Shown: positions 17,565 through 26,019, numbered from the stretch's first letter. The stretch is 32,954 bases of DNA from Rhodospirillaceae bacterium (GCA_020638595.1 JACKIG010000039.1:1-32954); one strand, 5' to 3'. A program made the numbers and translations. Notes: generated from the sequence alone by a model not told the origin.

Positions 17565-17576
17565 CCCTATATAGGG
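17565..17576. promoter_or_regulatory. 12-bp palindrome at the uvrB start
   Basis: CCCTATATAGGG, a perfect palindrome 3 bp upstream of the uvrB ATG. It may be an operator, or contain a -10 element of a very short leader. I found no alphaproteobacterial LexA box (GTTC-N7-GTTC) nearby. Confidence 0.35.
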
Positions 17577-17609
17577 CAGCCGGGCCGTCGGCGACCAGAG
17601 CAGGATGAT

Positions 17610-17707
17610 ATCAGGCAGACTCAGCCTGATGTGTGAATCCCGCCCATTTCAGATAGTTAGAGCCTGATTCACCCATGACGCCGATCCGACGTCGTCGGAT
17701 CAGGCTC
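17610..17707. repeat. Dense inverted-repeat array upstream of uvrB
   Basis: ATCAGGC (17610-17616) pairs with GCCTGAT (17624-17630). GTGAATC (17633-17639) pairs with GATTCAC (17666-17672). GAGCCTGAT (17660-17668) pairs with ATCAGGCTC (17699-17707) and encloses GATCCGAC/GTCGGATC (17683-17690 and 17694-17701). The same ATCAGGC unit thus occurs four times in alternating orientation. It lies between the transglycosylase stop and the uvrB start. It could be a terminator plus operator, a small palindromic repeat element, or the end of a lost insertion sequence. No transposase is present. Confidence 0.55.
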
Positions 17708-17717
17708 CAGCGGCCGG

Positions 17718-18659
17718 TTACGCCGCGCCGGGCAGCTCGCCGCCCGCGTCGCCCGGCACCGGCAGGGCGGAGGCGGTCAGCAGCGTCCACAGCGACAGGC
17801 TGGTCCCGCCGGCGGGCGTCGGGCCGGAGCCCGCAGCCGCCCCGGACAGCGCGGCCAGACGCTGGCCCAGCGCCGCACCCGGATGCATCGCGGTATAGGC
17901 GCTTGCCTGGGGGATGGCCGTCACCGACCGCGCGGCGGCGAAGTGCGGGGCCGTGACCATGGGGCGCAGGGGCGCTTCGGTACCGGTGCCGGCATAGGCG
18001 CCGGTACTGGGCACGCCGCCCATCGTGGCGATGCCCTGCTGCATGCGCCGGTCCATCCAGTCATAGACCTGCTGCAGCGACCGCGGCTGGCCGGTGTTGC
18101 TGTTGTAGAAGACGTTGTAGTTGTAGCGCGCAGCGGCCGGGAAGACCGAGGCCGCCGTCTGGTCGGGGTCATGCCGCAGCTGGCGCAGGAAGGTGGTGGC
18201 CCCACCCGCCCCGAGGAAATGGGCCAGATACAGCTCGGTCGAGCCGATCCGCCCGCCGACGTTGCGTTCCAGGTATTCGCGGTTGTCCAGGGCGTATTCG
18301 CCGGCCATGATCGCGTTCAGCCGCGGATCCTCGCGCAGCGCCAGGATCTCGCGCCGCGCCGCCGCATCCGTGACGGCCAGCGACCCGTCCTGGCGGACGG
18401 TGATGCGGTCGGCGTACTGGCCGAGGCCGTAGGTGGCCCCGTTCTCCTTGATCATGGCCAGCCAGGTGCTGTCGATGAACTGATAGAGCCCGGTGGCGTT
18501 GGTGCTGCCGGCGACGGCGGTGGGCTGGAACGCGCTTTCCTGCGCCGCCTTGGCCATCATGTAGGCGAAATCAATGCCGGTGCGCTGGCTGGCCTCTTGG
18601 ACCGCCGCCAGCACCTGGTCGGAGACCTGGTAGCCGCCAATGGAATGTATGGTGGACAT
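17718..18659 (-). CDS. Lytic transglycosylase (SLT domain) protein
   Basis: 313 residues from ATG 18659 (GAGG just upstream). The SLT-type domain is at the N-terminus: IDFAYMMAKAAQESAFQP with catalytic Glu41, followed by ATGLYQFIDSTWLAMI. Such enzymes cleave the peptidoglycan glycan strand, leaving 1,6-anhydromuramic ends. No signal peptide is evident, so export by another route, for example flagellar or envelope machinery, is possible; this resembles short alphaproteobacterial transglycosylases of unknown location. The second half, after about residue 185, is Ala/Gly/Pro-rich and probably unstructured. A longer reading through the upstream frame is not gene-like. A TTAA half-box at 18718-18721 lies before it, but without a partner. 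Confidence 0.88.
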   Translation of the reverse strand: MSTIHSIGGYQVSDQVLAAVQEASQRTGIDFAYMMAKAAQESAFQPTAVAGSTNATGLYQFIDSTWLAMIKENGATYGLGQYADRITVRQDGSLAVTDAAARREILALREDPRLNAIMAGEYALDNREYLERNVGGRIGSTELYLAHFLGAGGATTFLRQLRHDPDQTAASVFPAAARYNYNVFYNSNTGQPRSLQQVYDWMDRRMQQGIATMGGVPSTGAYAGTGTEAPLRPMVTAPHFAAARSVTAIPQASAYTAMHPGAALGQRLAALSGAAAGSGPTPAGGTSLSLWTLLTASALPVPGDAGGELPGAA

Positions 18660-18843
18660 GACCTCGTTTGCCGATCGACTGCAATGCTGACGCTGCGGGA
18701 CGGTGCCCGACGAGGCCTTAAGCAAGCGCGATGCCAGTCGGCAGATCCCCTGGGCGTCCCGGGCGTGGGCACCGGGCGGACGGCGCCGGGACGCGCCACC
18801 GGGCGGCAACCGGCGGCCGGCCCGAGCAGATTTTGCCCATCGG

Positions 18844-18860
18844 CCGGCAGCGGCTGCCGG
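18844..18860 (-). terminator. Hairpin after the aminotransferase gene
   Basis: CCGGCAG (18844-18850) and CTGCCGG (18854-18860) form a perfect 7-bp stem with a 3-nt loop, 48 bp past the aminotransferase stop. The rest of the 18660-18907 gap shows nothing else I can identify. Confidence 0.5.
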
Positions 18861-18907
18861 GCGGCCCCGGCGACTGCGGCGCCCCGCTGTGCGACCCGGG
18901 CGGCGGG

Positions 18908-20281
18908 CTAGATCCGCCCCAGGTCCTTCGCCGTGGCGTCGATCGCCTGGCGGGCACGGCCGACCAGTTCGTCGACCTCGTCGCGCGTGATCACCAGCGG
19001 CGGCGACAGCACCATGACGTCGCGCACCGCGCGCATGACCAGATTGCAGCGGAAGCTGTGGTCGCGGCAGCGGCTGCCGACCTGGCCCAGCTTCGGGAAA
19101 TGGCGGCGGGTTGCCTTGTCTTCGACCAGCTCCATCCCGGCCAGCAGGCCGACGCCACGGACCTCGCCCACCAGCGGGTGGTCGGTGAAGGCCTCGCGCA
19201 GGCGCTCCTGGAAATAGGGGGCGATGTCCTGGGCGACGCGCTCGACCAGCCGCTCGCGCTCCATCAGGGCGATGTTCGCCAGCGCCACCGCAGCCGGCAC
19301 CGGATGTCCGGAATAGGTGAAGCCGTGATAGAACTCCTCGCCCTTGTCGACCAAGGTGTCGGTTACGCGGTCGCCCACCATCAGTGCTGCCATCGGCTGG
19401 TAGCCCGAGGTGATCGCCTTGCCCAACGTCATCAGGTCCGGCCGGATGCCGAGCAGGTCGGACCCGAACCACGCGCCCGTCCGGCCGAAGCCGCAGATGA
19501 CCTCGTCGGCCACCAGCAGCACGTCGTACCGCGCACAGATCCGCTGGATTTCGTCCCAATAGCCGTCGGGGGGGACGATGACGGCACCCGAGCCCTGGAT
19601 CGGCTCGGCGACGAAGGCAGCGACGGTGTCGGCGCCCAGTTCGAGGATCCGTTCCTCCAGCGCCTTGGCGGCGCGCTCGGCAAAGACCTGCGGGCTCTCG
19701 CCGTCGCGGGCGCAGTCATAGGCGTAGGGCGGCATGATGTGGACGAAGCCGGGCAGCGGCAGGTCGGCCTGGCGGTGCATGGCCGGCAGGCCCGACAGGC
19801 TGGCTGCGGCCATGGTGGAGCCGTGATAGCCGTAGAGGCGCGAGACGATCGTCTTCTTCCGCGGCGCGCCCTCCAGGTTCCAGAAATGCCGCACCAGCCG
19901 CACCATCGTGTCGTTGGCTTCCGAGCCTGAGCCGGCGAAGAACGCGTGCTTCAGCCCCGTCATCGCGGCCAGCTTGGCCGCCAGCTCGACTGCCGGCGGG
20001 GTCGCCGTCTTGAAGAAGGTGTTGTAGTAGGCCAGCTGGCGCATCTGCGCGTAGGCGGCATCGGCCAGTTCCGCGCGACCATAGCCGACATTGACGTTCC
20101 ACAGGCCCGCCATGCCGTCCAGGATGCGGTTGCCGTCGGCATCCCACAGCCACACCCCTTCGCCGCGTGTGATGATGCGGCTGCCGCCTTCGGCGGCAAG
20201 GGCGCGGGTATCGGTGAACGGATGCAGGTGATGGCGCGAGTCGAGCGCCCGCCAGTCGGCGCCGGAAGATTGGGTCGTCAT
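18908..20281 (-). CDS. Class III aminotransferase, putrescine/polyamine-pyruvate type
   Basis: 457 residues, PLP-dependent, fold type I, cytosolic. Key parts are GSGSEAND (117-124), YHGSTMAA, AEPIQGSG (225-232), ADEVICGFGRTG with Asp259 for the pyridine nitrogen, and the PLP lysine Lys288 in LGKAITSGYQP. N-terminal HLHPFTD and GMAGLWNVNVGYG are typical of the SpuC/omega-amino acid:pyruvate group that transaminates putrescine, spermidine-derived amines or beta-alanine. It lies in a cluster with two GlnA-like enzymes and a PuuB-like oxidase, so polyamine degradation is the best-supported role; the exact amine donor is not certain. ATG 20281 is used. Confidence 0.9.
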   Translation of the reverse strand: MTTQSSGADWRALDSRHHLHPFTDTRALAAEGGSRIITRGEGVWLWDADGNRILDGMAGLWNVNVGYGRAELADAAYAQMRQLAYYNTFFKTATPPAVELAAKLAAMTGLKHAFFAGSGSEANDTMVRLVRHFWNLEGAPRKKTIVSRLYGYHGSTMAAASLSGLPAMHRQADLPLPGFVHIMPPYAYDCARDGESPQVFAERAAKALEERILELGADTVAAFVAEPIQGSGAVIVPPDGYWDEIQRICARYDVLLVADEVICGFGRTGAWFGSDLLGIRPDLMTLGKAITSGYQPMAALMVGDRVTDTLVDKGEEFYHGFTYSGHPVPAAVALANIALMERERLVERVAQDIAPYFQERLREAFTDHPLVGEVRGVGLLAGMELVEDKATRRHFPKLGQVGSRCRDHSFRCNLVMRAVRDVMVLSPPLVITRDEVDELVGRARQAIDATAKDLGRI

Positions 20282-20562
20282 GGGAACTGCCCCGGATGAA
20301 GGTGCGATCGGTGGAGACGCGGTAGGCCCCTCAGGGCCTGTGGGTCATGCCCGGGGCGGTCCGTAGCCGATGCGCGCGCACAGGATCAGCAGCTCGGAAT
20401 GCAGGCTGCGACCGGATGTCCGCTTCGTCCTTGTCACAGGCAACTCCCCACTCGGCGGCCGTCTGTTCGGTCCCTGTGCCATGGTCGAGTGTAGCCGAGG
20501 ATGACCCGACTTGCAGCCGTCGATCGCCGGGGGGGCCGGCGAGGGGCAGGGCGCTCCGCCGG

Positions 20563-21072
20563 TCAGTCGGTCCTTGTTTCGGAATAGACGAGGATCTGCG
20601 TGACCGTGTCGCCGTCGTTGGACAGGGGCAGGAACAGCGTATGTTCGTCCACCCACCGGCCCTCGGGCGTCCAATAGCCGAGGGGGTCGTAGAGGAAGGT
20701 CCGCCGACGCCGCACCAGTTCGTAGCAGGCCAGCACGTCCTTCAGGCTCGGGCCGAGGAAGCCCTCCTGCACCAGCCGTCCCGTCGGGTCGTGTCCGCGC
20801 AGCTCGACTTCCGCGGTGCCGACGACGCGATAGCGGAAGATGCCGGCGCGCCTGGCGTCTTCGCCTTCCACGTCGACCAGCAGGATGCCGGGGAGGTGGC
20901 CGTGGAAGTCCAGGGGGTCGATATCCGCACGACGCGGCATCGTCCGCTCGCCGCGCTTGCTATCCCAATAGGCAAACAGTGATGCGATCGTGCCGGGACA
21001 GCCCGCCAGGAAGGAGCGGTCGGTGATCCCCCGCTTTTCCGGTGGCGCCAGCTTCTTCCCGAACACGTACAT
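20563..21072 (-). CDS. PAS-domain protein (PAS_5-like)
   Basis: 169 residues from ATG 21072. A longer start at 21126 would overlap the stop of the upstream glutamine-synthetase-like gene (ATGTGTGA) and is also possible. The conserved block FAYWDSKRGERTMPRRADI, followed by DPLDFHGHLPGILLVDVE and FRYRVVGTAEVELRGHDPTGR, is characteristic of a small alphaproteobacterial PAS family (PAS_5) that usually stands alone with no output domain. It probably binds a ligand or a partner protein; the effector is unknown. Its position between two polyamine genes, same strand and close spacing, suggests cotranscription and perhaps regulation of that pathway, which is inference. Confidence 0.8.
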   Translation of the reverse strand: MYVFGKKLAPPEKRGITDRSFLAGCPGTIASLFAYWDSKRGERTMPRRADIDPLDFHGHLPGILLVDVEGEDARRAGIFRYRVVGTAEVELRGHDPTGRLVQEGFLGPSLKDVLACYELVRRRRTFLYDPLGYWTPEGRWVDEHTLFLPLSNDGDTVTQILVYSETRTD

Positions 21073-21118
21073 CGTACGCCAGGCTCTTCGCGCGGTTGCG
21101 TTGCGGGCCGCGGCCGGC

Positions 21119-22462
21119 TCACACATTCAGCAGCAGGTTCTCACGCTCCCAGGAACTGATGACCCGCTGGTAGGCGTCGTATTCGGCCCGCTTCACATAC
21201 CAGATCGCATCAACGAAACGCTCACCAAGCACATGGCGCAACGGTTTTGATTCGTTGAGCTTGTTGAGACTGTCCCACAGATGGCGCGGCAGGGTAAAGG
21301 GCAGCTTCTTGGCGCTGCCGGCAATCGGTTCTGTCGGTTGCAGCTGTTCCACCATCCCCAGATAGCCACAGGCAAGCGATCCCGCGATCATCAGGTAGGG
21401 GTTGCAGTCGGCGCCGGCCACGCGGTTTTCGACCCGCCGCGCCTCCGGCTCGTCGGCGGGCACGCGGAAGCCCACCGTGCGGTTGTCATAGCCCCATTGC
21501 ACGTTGATGGGCGCGTCGCTGTCCGGGTCCAAACGGCGGTACGAGTTGACGTTCGGTGCGAACAGCGGCATCGCCGACGGCAGGTAGGTTTGCAGCCCGG
21601 CGATGAACGACCGGAACAGCGGCGTATCCGTGCCGGCGGCGTCGCTGAACAGCGTGGCGCCGGTCCTGGCGTCGACGACGCTTTGATGCAGGTGCATGGC
21701 GCTGCCGGGCTCGAACTGCATCGGCTTGGCCATGAAGGTGGCATAGACGTTGTGGCGCAGCGCCGCCTCGCGCACCGTGCGCTTGAACAGCAGCACCTGG
21801 TCGGCAAGCTCCAGCGCGTCACCGTGGTTGAAGTTGATCTCGATCTGCCCGGCGCCGGCTTCGTGGCTCAACGTATCGATATCCAGGTCCATCGCTTCGC
21901 AATAGTCGTAGACATCTTCGAAGATCGGGTCGAATTCGTTGACGGCATCGATGCCGAAGGCCTGGCGCCCGGTCTCCGGCCGGCCGGACCGGCCGATCGG
22001 CGGCTCAAGCGGATAGTCGGGATCGGTGTTGATCTTGACCAGGAAGAACTCCAGCTCCGGCGCCACGATCGGGCGCCAGCCACGCTCGGCGTACAGCTGC
22101 AATACCCGGCGCAGGACGTAGCGGGCGGAGAACTCCACGGGCCGGCCGTCGGCATACTGGCTGTCGCAGATGACCTGCGCCGTCGCCTCCTCGTACCACG
22201 GGACGACCCGGACCGTGTCCTCGTCGGGGATCATCGTCGTGTCGATGACGGCATCGTCGGTGACGTTCTCGTCGCGCGGATAGCCGCCGGTGACGGTCTG
22301 GATGAAGATCGATTCCGGCACGCGCAGGCCGCGGGTGGCCATGCCGCGCAGGAACTTGTCGTCCGGCAGGATCTTGCCGCGGGCGACGCCGTTGACGTCG
22401 GGAACCAGGCACTCGACCTCGGTGATGCGGTGCTGGTCGATGAAGGCCTTGAGCTTGCTCAT
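21119..22462 (-). CDS. Glutamine-synthetase-like gamma-glutamylpolyamine synthetase (PuuA/SpuI type)
   Basis: 447 residues from ATG 22462 (MSKLKAFID). It has the GlnA fold: an N-terminal beta-grasp domain (VECLVPDVNGVARGKILP) and a catalytic domain with VAPELEFFLVKI, GAGQIEINFNHGD, AMHLHQSV, NSYRRLDP and the C-terminal ENRVAGADCNPYLM. The pattern of the N-terminus (D-x-NG-x-x-RGK) and the length match PuuA/SpuI enzymes, which ligate glutamate to putrescine or other polyamines using ATP, rather than assimilatory GlnA. Lack of the usual GlnA adenylylation region fits. It is divergent from a second paralogue 151 bp away and downstream-linked to PAS and aminotransferase genes. Confidence 0.9.
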   Translation of the reverse strand: MSKLKAFIDQHRITEVECLVPDVNGVARGKILPDDKFLRGMATRGLRVPESIFIQTVTGGYPRDENVTDDAVIDTTMIPDEDTVRVVPWYEEATAQVICDSQYADGRPVEFSARYVLRRVLQLYAERGWRPIVAPELEFFLVKINTDPDYPLEPPIGRSGRPETGRQAFGIDAVNEFDPIFEDVYDYCEAMDLDIDTLSHEAGAGQIEINFNHGDALELADQVLLFKRTVREAALRHNVYATFMAKPMQFEPGSAMHLHQSVVDARTGATLFSDAAGTDTPLFRSFIAGLQTYLPSAMPLFAPNVNSYRRLDPDSDAPINVQWGYDNRTVGFRVPADEPEARRVENRVAGADCNPYLMIAGSLACGYLGMVEQLQPTEPIAGSAKKLPFTLPRHLWDSLNKLNESKPLRHVLGERFVDAIWYVKRAEYDAYQRVISSWERENLLLNV

Positions 22463-22613
22463 GGAAACCGGATGCCGATGCCATCTGACCTGATCCAGCA
22501 TCCCCCATCGCCGACGCCAAGGAAACCCCGCATGCAACCTACGCCGCTTGACCGGCGCCTGCCGCCGGCCGACGATGATGGGACTGCAAGATCATGTCGC
22601 GTATCCTGGATCC
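22463..22613. promoter_or_regulatory. Divergent promoter region between two GlnA-like genes
   Basis: 151 bp separate the two starts, so both promoters should be here. For the rightward gene, TTGACC (22548-22553) with a 17-bp spacer to GACGAT is a weak -35/-10 candidate. No clear operator dyad or sigma-54 site was seen. One regulator could control both arms of the polyamine cluster. Confidence 0.45.
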
Positions 22614-23999
22614 ATGACTGCCGCCGAAAGGCCATCGAGCATCCGCCCGGACGAGGTGGCGGACTTCAGGGCCGGCAATCCCGATATCGCCGTTGTCGAT
22701 GCGCTGATTGCCGACCACAACGGCGTGCTGCGCGGCAAGAAGGTCCCCATCGGGTCGCTGGCGTCGCTGTATGCCAGCGGGATGGGCCTGCCCGGGTCGC
22801 TGTTTGCGACGGACATCAGCGGCGCGACCGTCGAGGCGACGGGGCTGGGGTTCGCCGTCGGCGATGCCGACCACCTGTGCCTGCCGGTGCCGGCCCGCCT
22901 TCACCGCGTGCCGTGGCGCAGCCGCCCGACCGCCCAGGTGCTGATGGCCATGCGCGGCCAGGACGGCGCCGCCTTCTTCGCCGACCCGCGCGGGCTGGTG
23001 GAGCGGGTGACGGCCCGCCTTCAGGCGGACGGCCTGAACCCGGTGGTCGCGCTGGAGCTGGAGTTCTACCTGCTTGACCGCGAGCGGCTGCCCGACGGCA
23101 CGCCGCAGCCGCCGACGGGGGCCGCCACCGGCAAGCGCCATCACACCAACCAGGTCTACGGGGTCGACGAGCTGGACGATTTCGACGATCTGCTGGCGGA
23201 AATCCAGGCGCATTGCAAAGGGATGGCGATCCCGGTCGACAGCGCCATATCGGAATACGCGCCGGGGCAGTACGAGATCAACATGCATCACCGGGCCGAC
23301 CCGGTGGCGGCCTGCGACGACGCCATCCTGTTCAAGCGCGTCGTGCGCAAGGTGGCCGAACAGCATGGATTGCAGGCGACGTTCATGGCCAAGCCGTTCG
23401 GCGACCTGGCCGGCAGCGGCCTTCACCTGCATCTGAGCATGGAGGATGGCGCGGGCACGAACGTGTTCGCCGCCGACGACCCTGCCGGGTCGCCGATGCT
23501 GCGCCACGCGATTGCGGGGCTGTCGGCGACGATGGACGAGGGGCTGGCGCTGTTCCTGCAAAACCAGAATTCCTATCGCCGGCTCAGGCCCAACGCCTAT
23601 GTGCCGCACGCGCCGTCCTGGGCCGTCAACAACCGCTCGTGCGCCCTGCGCGTGCCCAGCGGCCCACCGGGATCCCGGCGGGTGGAACACCGCCTGGCGG
23701 GTGCGGACGCCAACCCCTATATCGTCATGGCGGCGGTGCTGGCCGGCGTCCATCACGGCATCCGCCATCGCCTGGACCCCGGGCCGCCGATCACCGGCAA
23801 TGCGTACCAGCAGCTCACGCCCACTTTGATGGCGTCGTGGGCGATGGCGCTGGATCGCCTGGACCGGTCGGACTTCTTCGCCGAGGCGTTCGGGCGTGCC
23901 TATCTCGACGTCTTCCTCGCCCTCAAGCGCGGCGAGCGGGAGAAGTTCATGGCCCATGTGACGCCGCTTGAGTACCAATGGTACCTGGACAAGGTGTGA
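22614..23999 (+). CDS. Second glutamine-synthetase-like enzyme (gamma-glutamylpolyamine synthetase family)
   Basis: 461 residues from ATG 22614. GlnA fold with ALIADHNGVLRGKKVP (N-terminal domain), VALELEFYLLD, YAPGQYEINMHH, SGLHLHLSM, NSYRRLRP, VEHRLAGADANPYIV. It is clearly paralogous to the divergent gene, and the residues of the glutamate and metal sites look intact. Specificity may differ between the two, for example putrescine versus longer or aromatic amines; this cannot be read from sequence. Its stop overlaps the GTG of the next gene (GTGA), so the two are translationally coupled. Confidence 0.9.
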   Translation: MTAAERPSSIRPDEVADFRAGNPDIAVVDALIADHNGVLRGKKVPIGSLASLYASGMGLPGSLFATDISGATVEATGLGFAVGDADHLCLPVPARLHRVPWRSRPTAQVLMAMRGQDGAAFFADPRGLVERVTARLQADGLNPVVALELEFYLLDRERLPDGTPQPPTGAATGKRHHTNQVYGVDELDDFDDLLAEIQAHCKGMAIPVDSAISEYAPGQYEINMHHRADPVAACDDAILFKRVVRKVAEQHGLQATFMAKPFGDLAGSGLHLHLSMEDGAGTNVFAADDPAGSPMLRHAIAGLSATMDEGLALFLQNQNSYRRLRPNAYVPHAPSWAVNNRSCALRVPSGPPGSRRVEHRLAGADANPYIVMAAVLAGVHHGIRHRLDPGPPITGNAYQQLTPTLMASWAMALDRLDRSDFFAEAFGRAYLDVFLALKRGEREKFMAHVTPLEYQWYLDKV

Positions 24000-24538
24000 G
24001 GGGGGCGGCGCTGGCCGCCGCGGGGTGCCTGGCGGCGCTGGCCGGTGCGGGCCCGGCATGTGCCGAGGCCGTCCAGGTGGTGGCGCGCGCGCATGTCGGC
24101 GACTGGCGCATCGAATGCGTGCGCACGCAAGACCAGGATCGGCTGTGCGAGATGTTCGCCGTGGCCTTGGTCGACGGGGCGCCGGGATCGCGCGACGTCA
24201 TCCTGCAGGTCGGCCCCAGCCACGACGGACTGGGCCAGGAAGTGGCCATCGTCGCCGAGGATCTGGGGTTCGATGACGCACCGGCAGGCATCCGCATCGA
24301 CGATCGCGAGATCCTGGACCTGGCCGAGCCGTCGCCGGATATCACCTGCGCCGGGCGCATCTGCCAGATCGACGGGGTCAGCGCGGGCATGATCGTCGCG
24401 GCCGCCGGGTTGGGGCAGCGGCTGGTCCTCACCGGCATCGACGGCCGGGGGGAGCCGGTCGAGGCGGTGTTCGACCTTGGCGATTTCAGCGAGGGGTACC
24501 GCCTGTGGCGGCAGATGCAGGCAGAGCACCGTCCGTGA
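23996..24538 (+). CDS. Exported protein, IalB (invasion-associated locus B) family-like
   Basis: 180 residues from GTG 23996, which overlaps the previous stop by 4 nt. The N-terminus is a signal peptide: Arg-rich start, hydrophobic ALAAAGCLAALAGAG, probable cut after ACA. The mature part has the IalB pattern: GDWRIECVRT with a second Cys (RLCEMF), a central strand-rich region, CAGRICQIDGV and FDLGDFSEGYRLW near the end. The four cysteines could form two disulfides in the periplasm. IalB-type proteins are common in alphaproteobacteria; the name comes from Bartonella and does not imply virulence here. Its placement between two polyamine enzymes is unusual. ATG 23978 is an in-frame alternative but would disturb the signal peptide. 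Confidence 0.7.
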   Translation: MRGAALAAAGCLAALAGAGPACAEAVQVVARAHVGDWRIECVRTQDQDRLCEMFAVALVDGAPGSRDVILQVGPSHDGLGQEVAIVAEDLGFDDAPAGIRIDDREILDLAEPSPDITCAGRICQIDGVSAGMIVAAAGLGQRLVLTGIDGRGEPVEAVFDLGDFSEGYRLWRQMQAEHRP

Positions 24539-24705
24539 GTGAGCCCGCCGACGCGGCGCCGGTGCGGTGGCGCCGGCGGCGTCTGCTGCGCGTCGTCGGC
24601 CTGGCCGCAGCAGCCGCGATCGCCGGCTGCGGGTACCGGCCGCGCGTCCATCTCGACGGCGGGGAGGACGGCATCGACGAATGGAGCCTCGGGCTCCCGT
24701 TCTGA
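24535..24705 (+). CDS. Putative 56-residue lipoprotein
   Basis: Starts at GTG 24535, overlapping the previous stop by 4 nt (GTGA), and ends 1 bp before the puuB-like ATG. An N-terminal Arg cluster (RWRRRRLLR) is followed by a hydrophobic stretch VVGLAAAAAIAGC with a lipobox-like AIAGC, then a 25-residue acidic tail (GYRPRVHLDGGEDGIDEWS). The RR-containing n-region recalls a Tat signal, but an Sec lipoprotein signal is equally likely. No family recognised. Tight overlaps on both sides support a real gene in the operon; its small size keeps confidence moderate. Confidence 0.5.
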   Translation: MSEPADAAPVRWRRRRLLRVVGLAAAAAIAGCGYRPRVHLDGGEDGIDEWSLGLPF

Positions 24706-24706
24706 C

Positions 24707-25999
24707 ATGACGGCAACCGACCATCCGCGATCCTGGTACGCCGCAACGGCCAATCCGCACGCTGCGTACCCGGCGTTGCGGGGCGAGACGGACTGCGATG
24801 TGGTCGTCGTCGGCGGCGGCTACACCGGACTGACGGCGGCGCTGGAGCTGGCGCGCCGCGGCTATGCCGTCGTGGTGCTGGAAGCCTGCCGCGTCGGATG
24901 GGGGGCCTCGGGCCGCAACGGCGGGCACATCGCCACCGGCTTCAACATGGCGATGTCCGGCATCGCGCGGCTGGTGGGCCAGGCCGATGCGCACCGCCTG
25001 TGGGACATGGCGGAGGAAGCCAAGGCCCTGTTGCAGGCGCGGGTCGACCGCCATGCCATCGCCTGCGACCTGCGCTGGGGCTATTTCACCGGCGCGCTGA
25101 AGGGACGGCAGCTCGACGGGCTTGCCAGGACGGTGGAGGAATGCCGCGACGTCTACGGCTATCGGTCATACCGGATGATCGCCGGGGCCGATGTCGCCGG
25201 CATCGTCGATTGCGCCGCCTATGTCGGGGGTATGCTGGATGCCGGCGCGGGCCAGTTGCACCCGCTGAACTATGCCTTGGGGCTGGCCCGGGCCGCCGCC
25301 GAGGCGGGCGCGCGGATCTGCGAGCTGTCCGCGGTGCAGCGGATCGAGGCCGGCGAACGCGTCGTCGCCATCACGCCGGCGGGCCGGGTGCGCGCCCGGT
25401 ACGGCGTCATCGCCGGCAACGCCTATGTCCATCCGTTGACATCGAATGCCTGGGCGCTGATGCGCAGCCGCATCATGCCTGTGGGGACGTACATGGTCGC
25501 CACCCAGCCGATGGACCCCGCGCGCGCCCGCCGCCTGATCCCCAGCGGCGTGGCCGTCGCCGACGCCAATTTCGTCATCAACTACTATCGGCTGTCACCG
25601 GATCATCGGATGCTGTTCGGCGGCGGCGTCAACTATTCCGGCATTGACGGGCCGGGCCATGGCCGCGGGCTCAGGCGGACGATGCTGCGCTTCTTTCCGG
25701 ACCTCGCCGACCTGGGGATCGACCATGTGTGGGGCGGTCACGTCGCCATCACGCGCAACCGCCTGCCGCAGTTCGGCCGGTTGGCGGGCAACGTCTATTT
25801 CGCCCAGGGGTTTTCCGGCCACGGCGTGTCCCTGACCGGGCTGGCCGGCACCCTGATGGCGGAGGCAATTGCGGCAACGGCCGAGCGGTTCGATGTCTTT
25901 GCCCGGCTGCCCCATCGCGCGTTTCCGGGCGGGCGCCTCTTGCGCATGCCGTCGCTGGTGCTGGCGATGGCGTGGTTCCGGCTGCGCGACCGGCTGTAG
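24707..25999 (+). CDS. puuB: FAD-dependent oxidase, gamma-glutamylputrescine oxidase (PuuB)-like
   Basis: 430 residues, close to E. coli PuuB (426). It belongs to the DAO family: the N-terminus has DVVVVGGGYTG (31-41) for FAD binding, then LEACRVGWGASGRNGGH, a typical flavin-contacting stretch of PuuB/OrdL enzymes. The C-terminal block GRLAGNVYFAQGFSGHGVSLTGLAG completes the FAD site. PuuB oxidises gamma-glutamylputrescine to the aldehyde with release of ammonia and H2O2. With the GlnA-like ligases in the cluster this makes a partial Puu pathway; the aldehyde dehydrogenase (PuuC) and the hydrolase (PuuD) are not in the window. ATG 24707 is used. Confidence 0.88.
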   Translation: MTATDHPRSWYAATANPHAAYPALRGETDCDVVVVGGGYTGLTAALELARRGYAVVVLEACRVGWGASGRNGGHIATGFNMAMSGIARLVGQADAHRLWDMAEEAKALLQARVDRHAIACDLRWGYFTGALKGRQLDGLARTVEECRDVYGYRSYRMIAGADVAGIVDCAAYVGGMLDAGAGQLHPLNYALGLARAAAEAGARICELSAVQRIEAGERVVAITPAGRVRARYGVIAGNAYVHPLTSNAWALMRSRIMPVGTYMVATQPMDPARARRLIPSGVAVADANFVINYYRLSPDHRMLFGGGVNYSGIDGPGHGRGLRRTMLRFFPDLADLGIDHVWGGHVAITRNRLPQFGRLAGNVYFAQGFSGHGVSLTGLAGTLMAEAIAATAERFDVFARLPHRAFPGGRLLRMPSLVLAMAWFRLRDRL

Positions 26000-26019
26000 T
26001 CAGGGCGTTGGCGGGCGCC

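Noticed and set aside
18660..19559. Extension of the transglycosylase frame far upstream
   Set aside because: The extra part is the shadow of the aminotransferase gene; the start with a ribosome binding site is ATG 18659.
20345..20674. Minus-strand frame of about 109 codons between the PAS and aminotransferase genes
   Set aside because: Overlaps the PAS gene in another frame, no ribosome binding site and no family resemblance.
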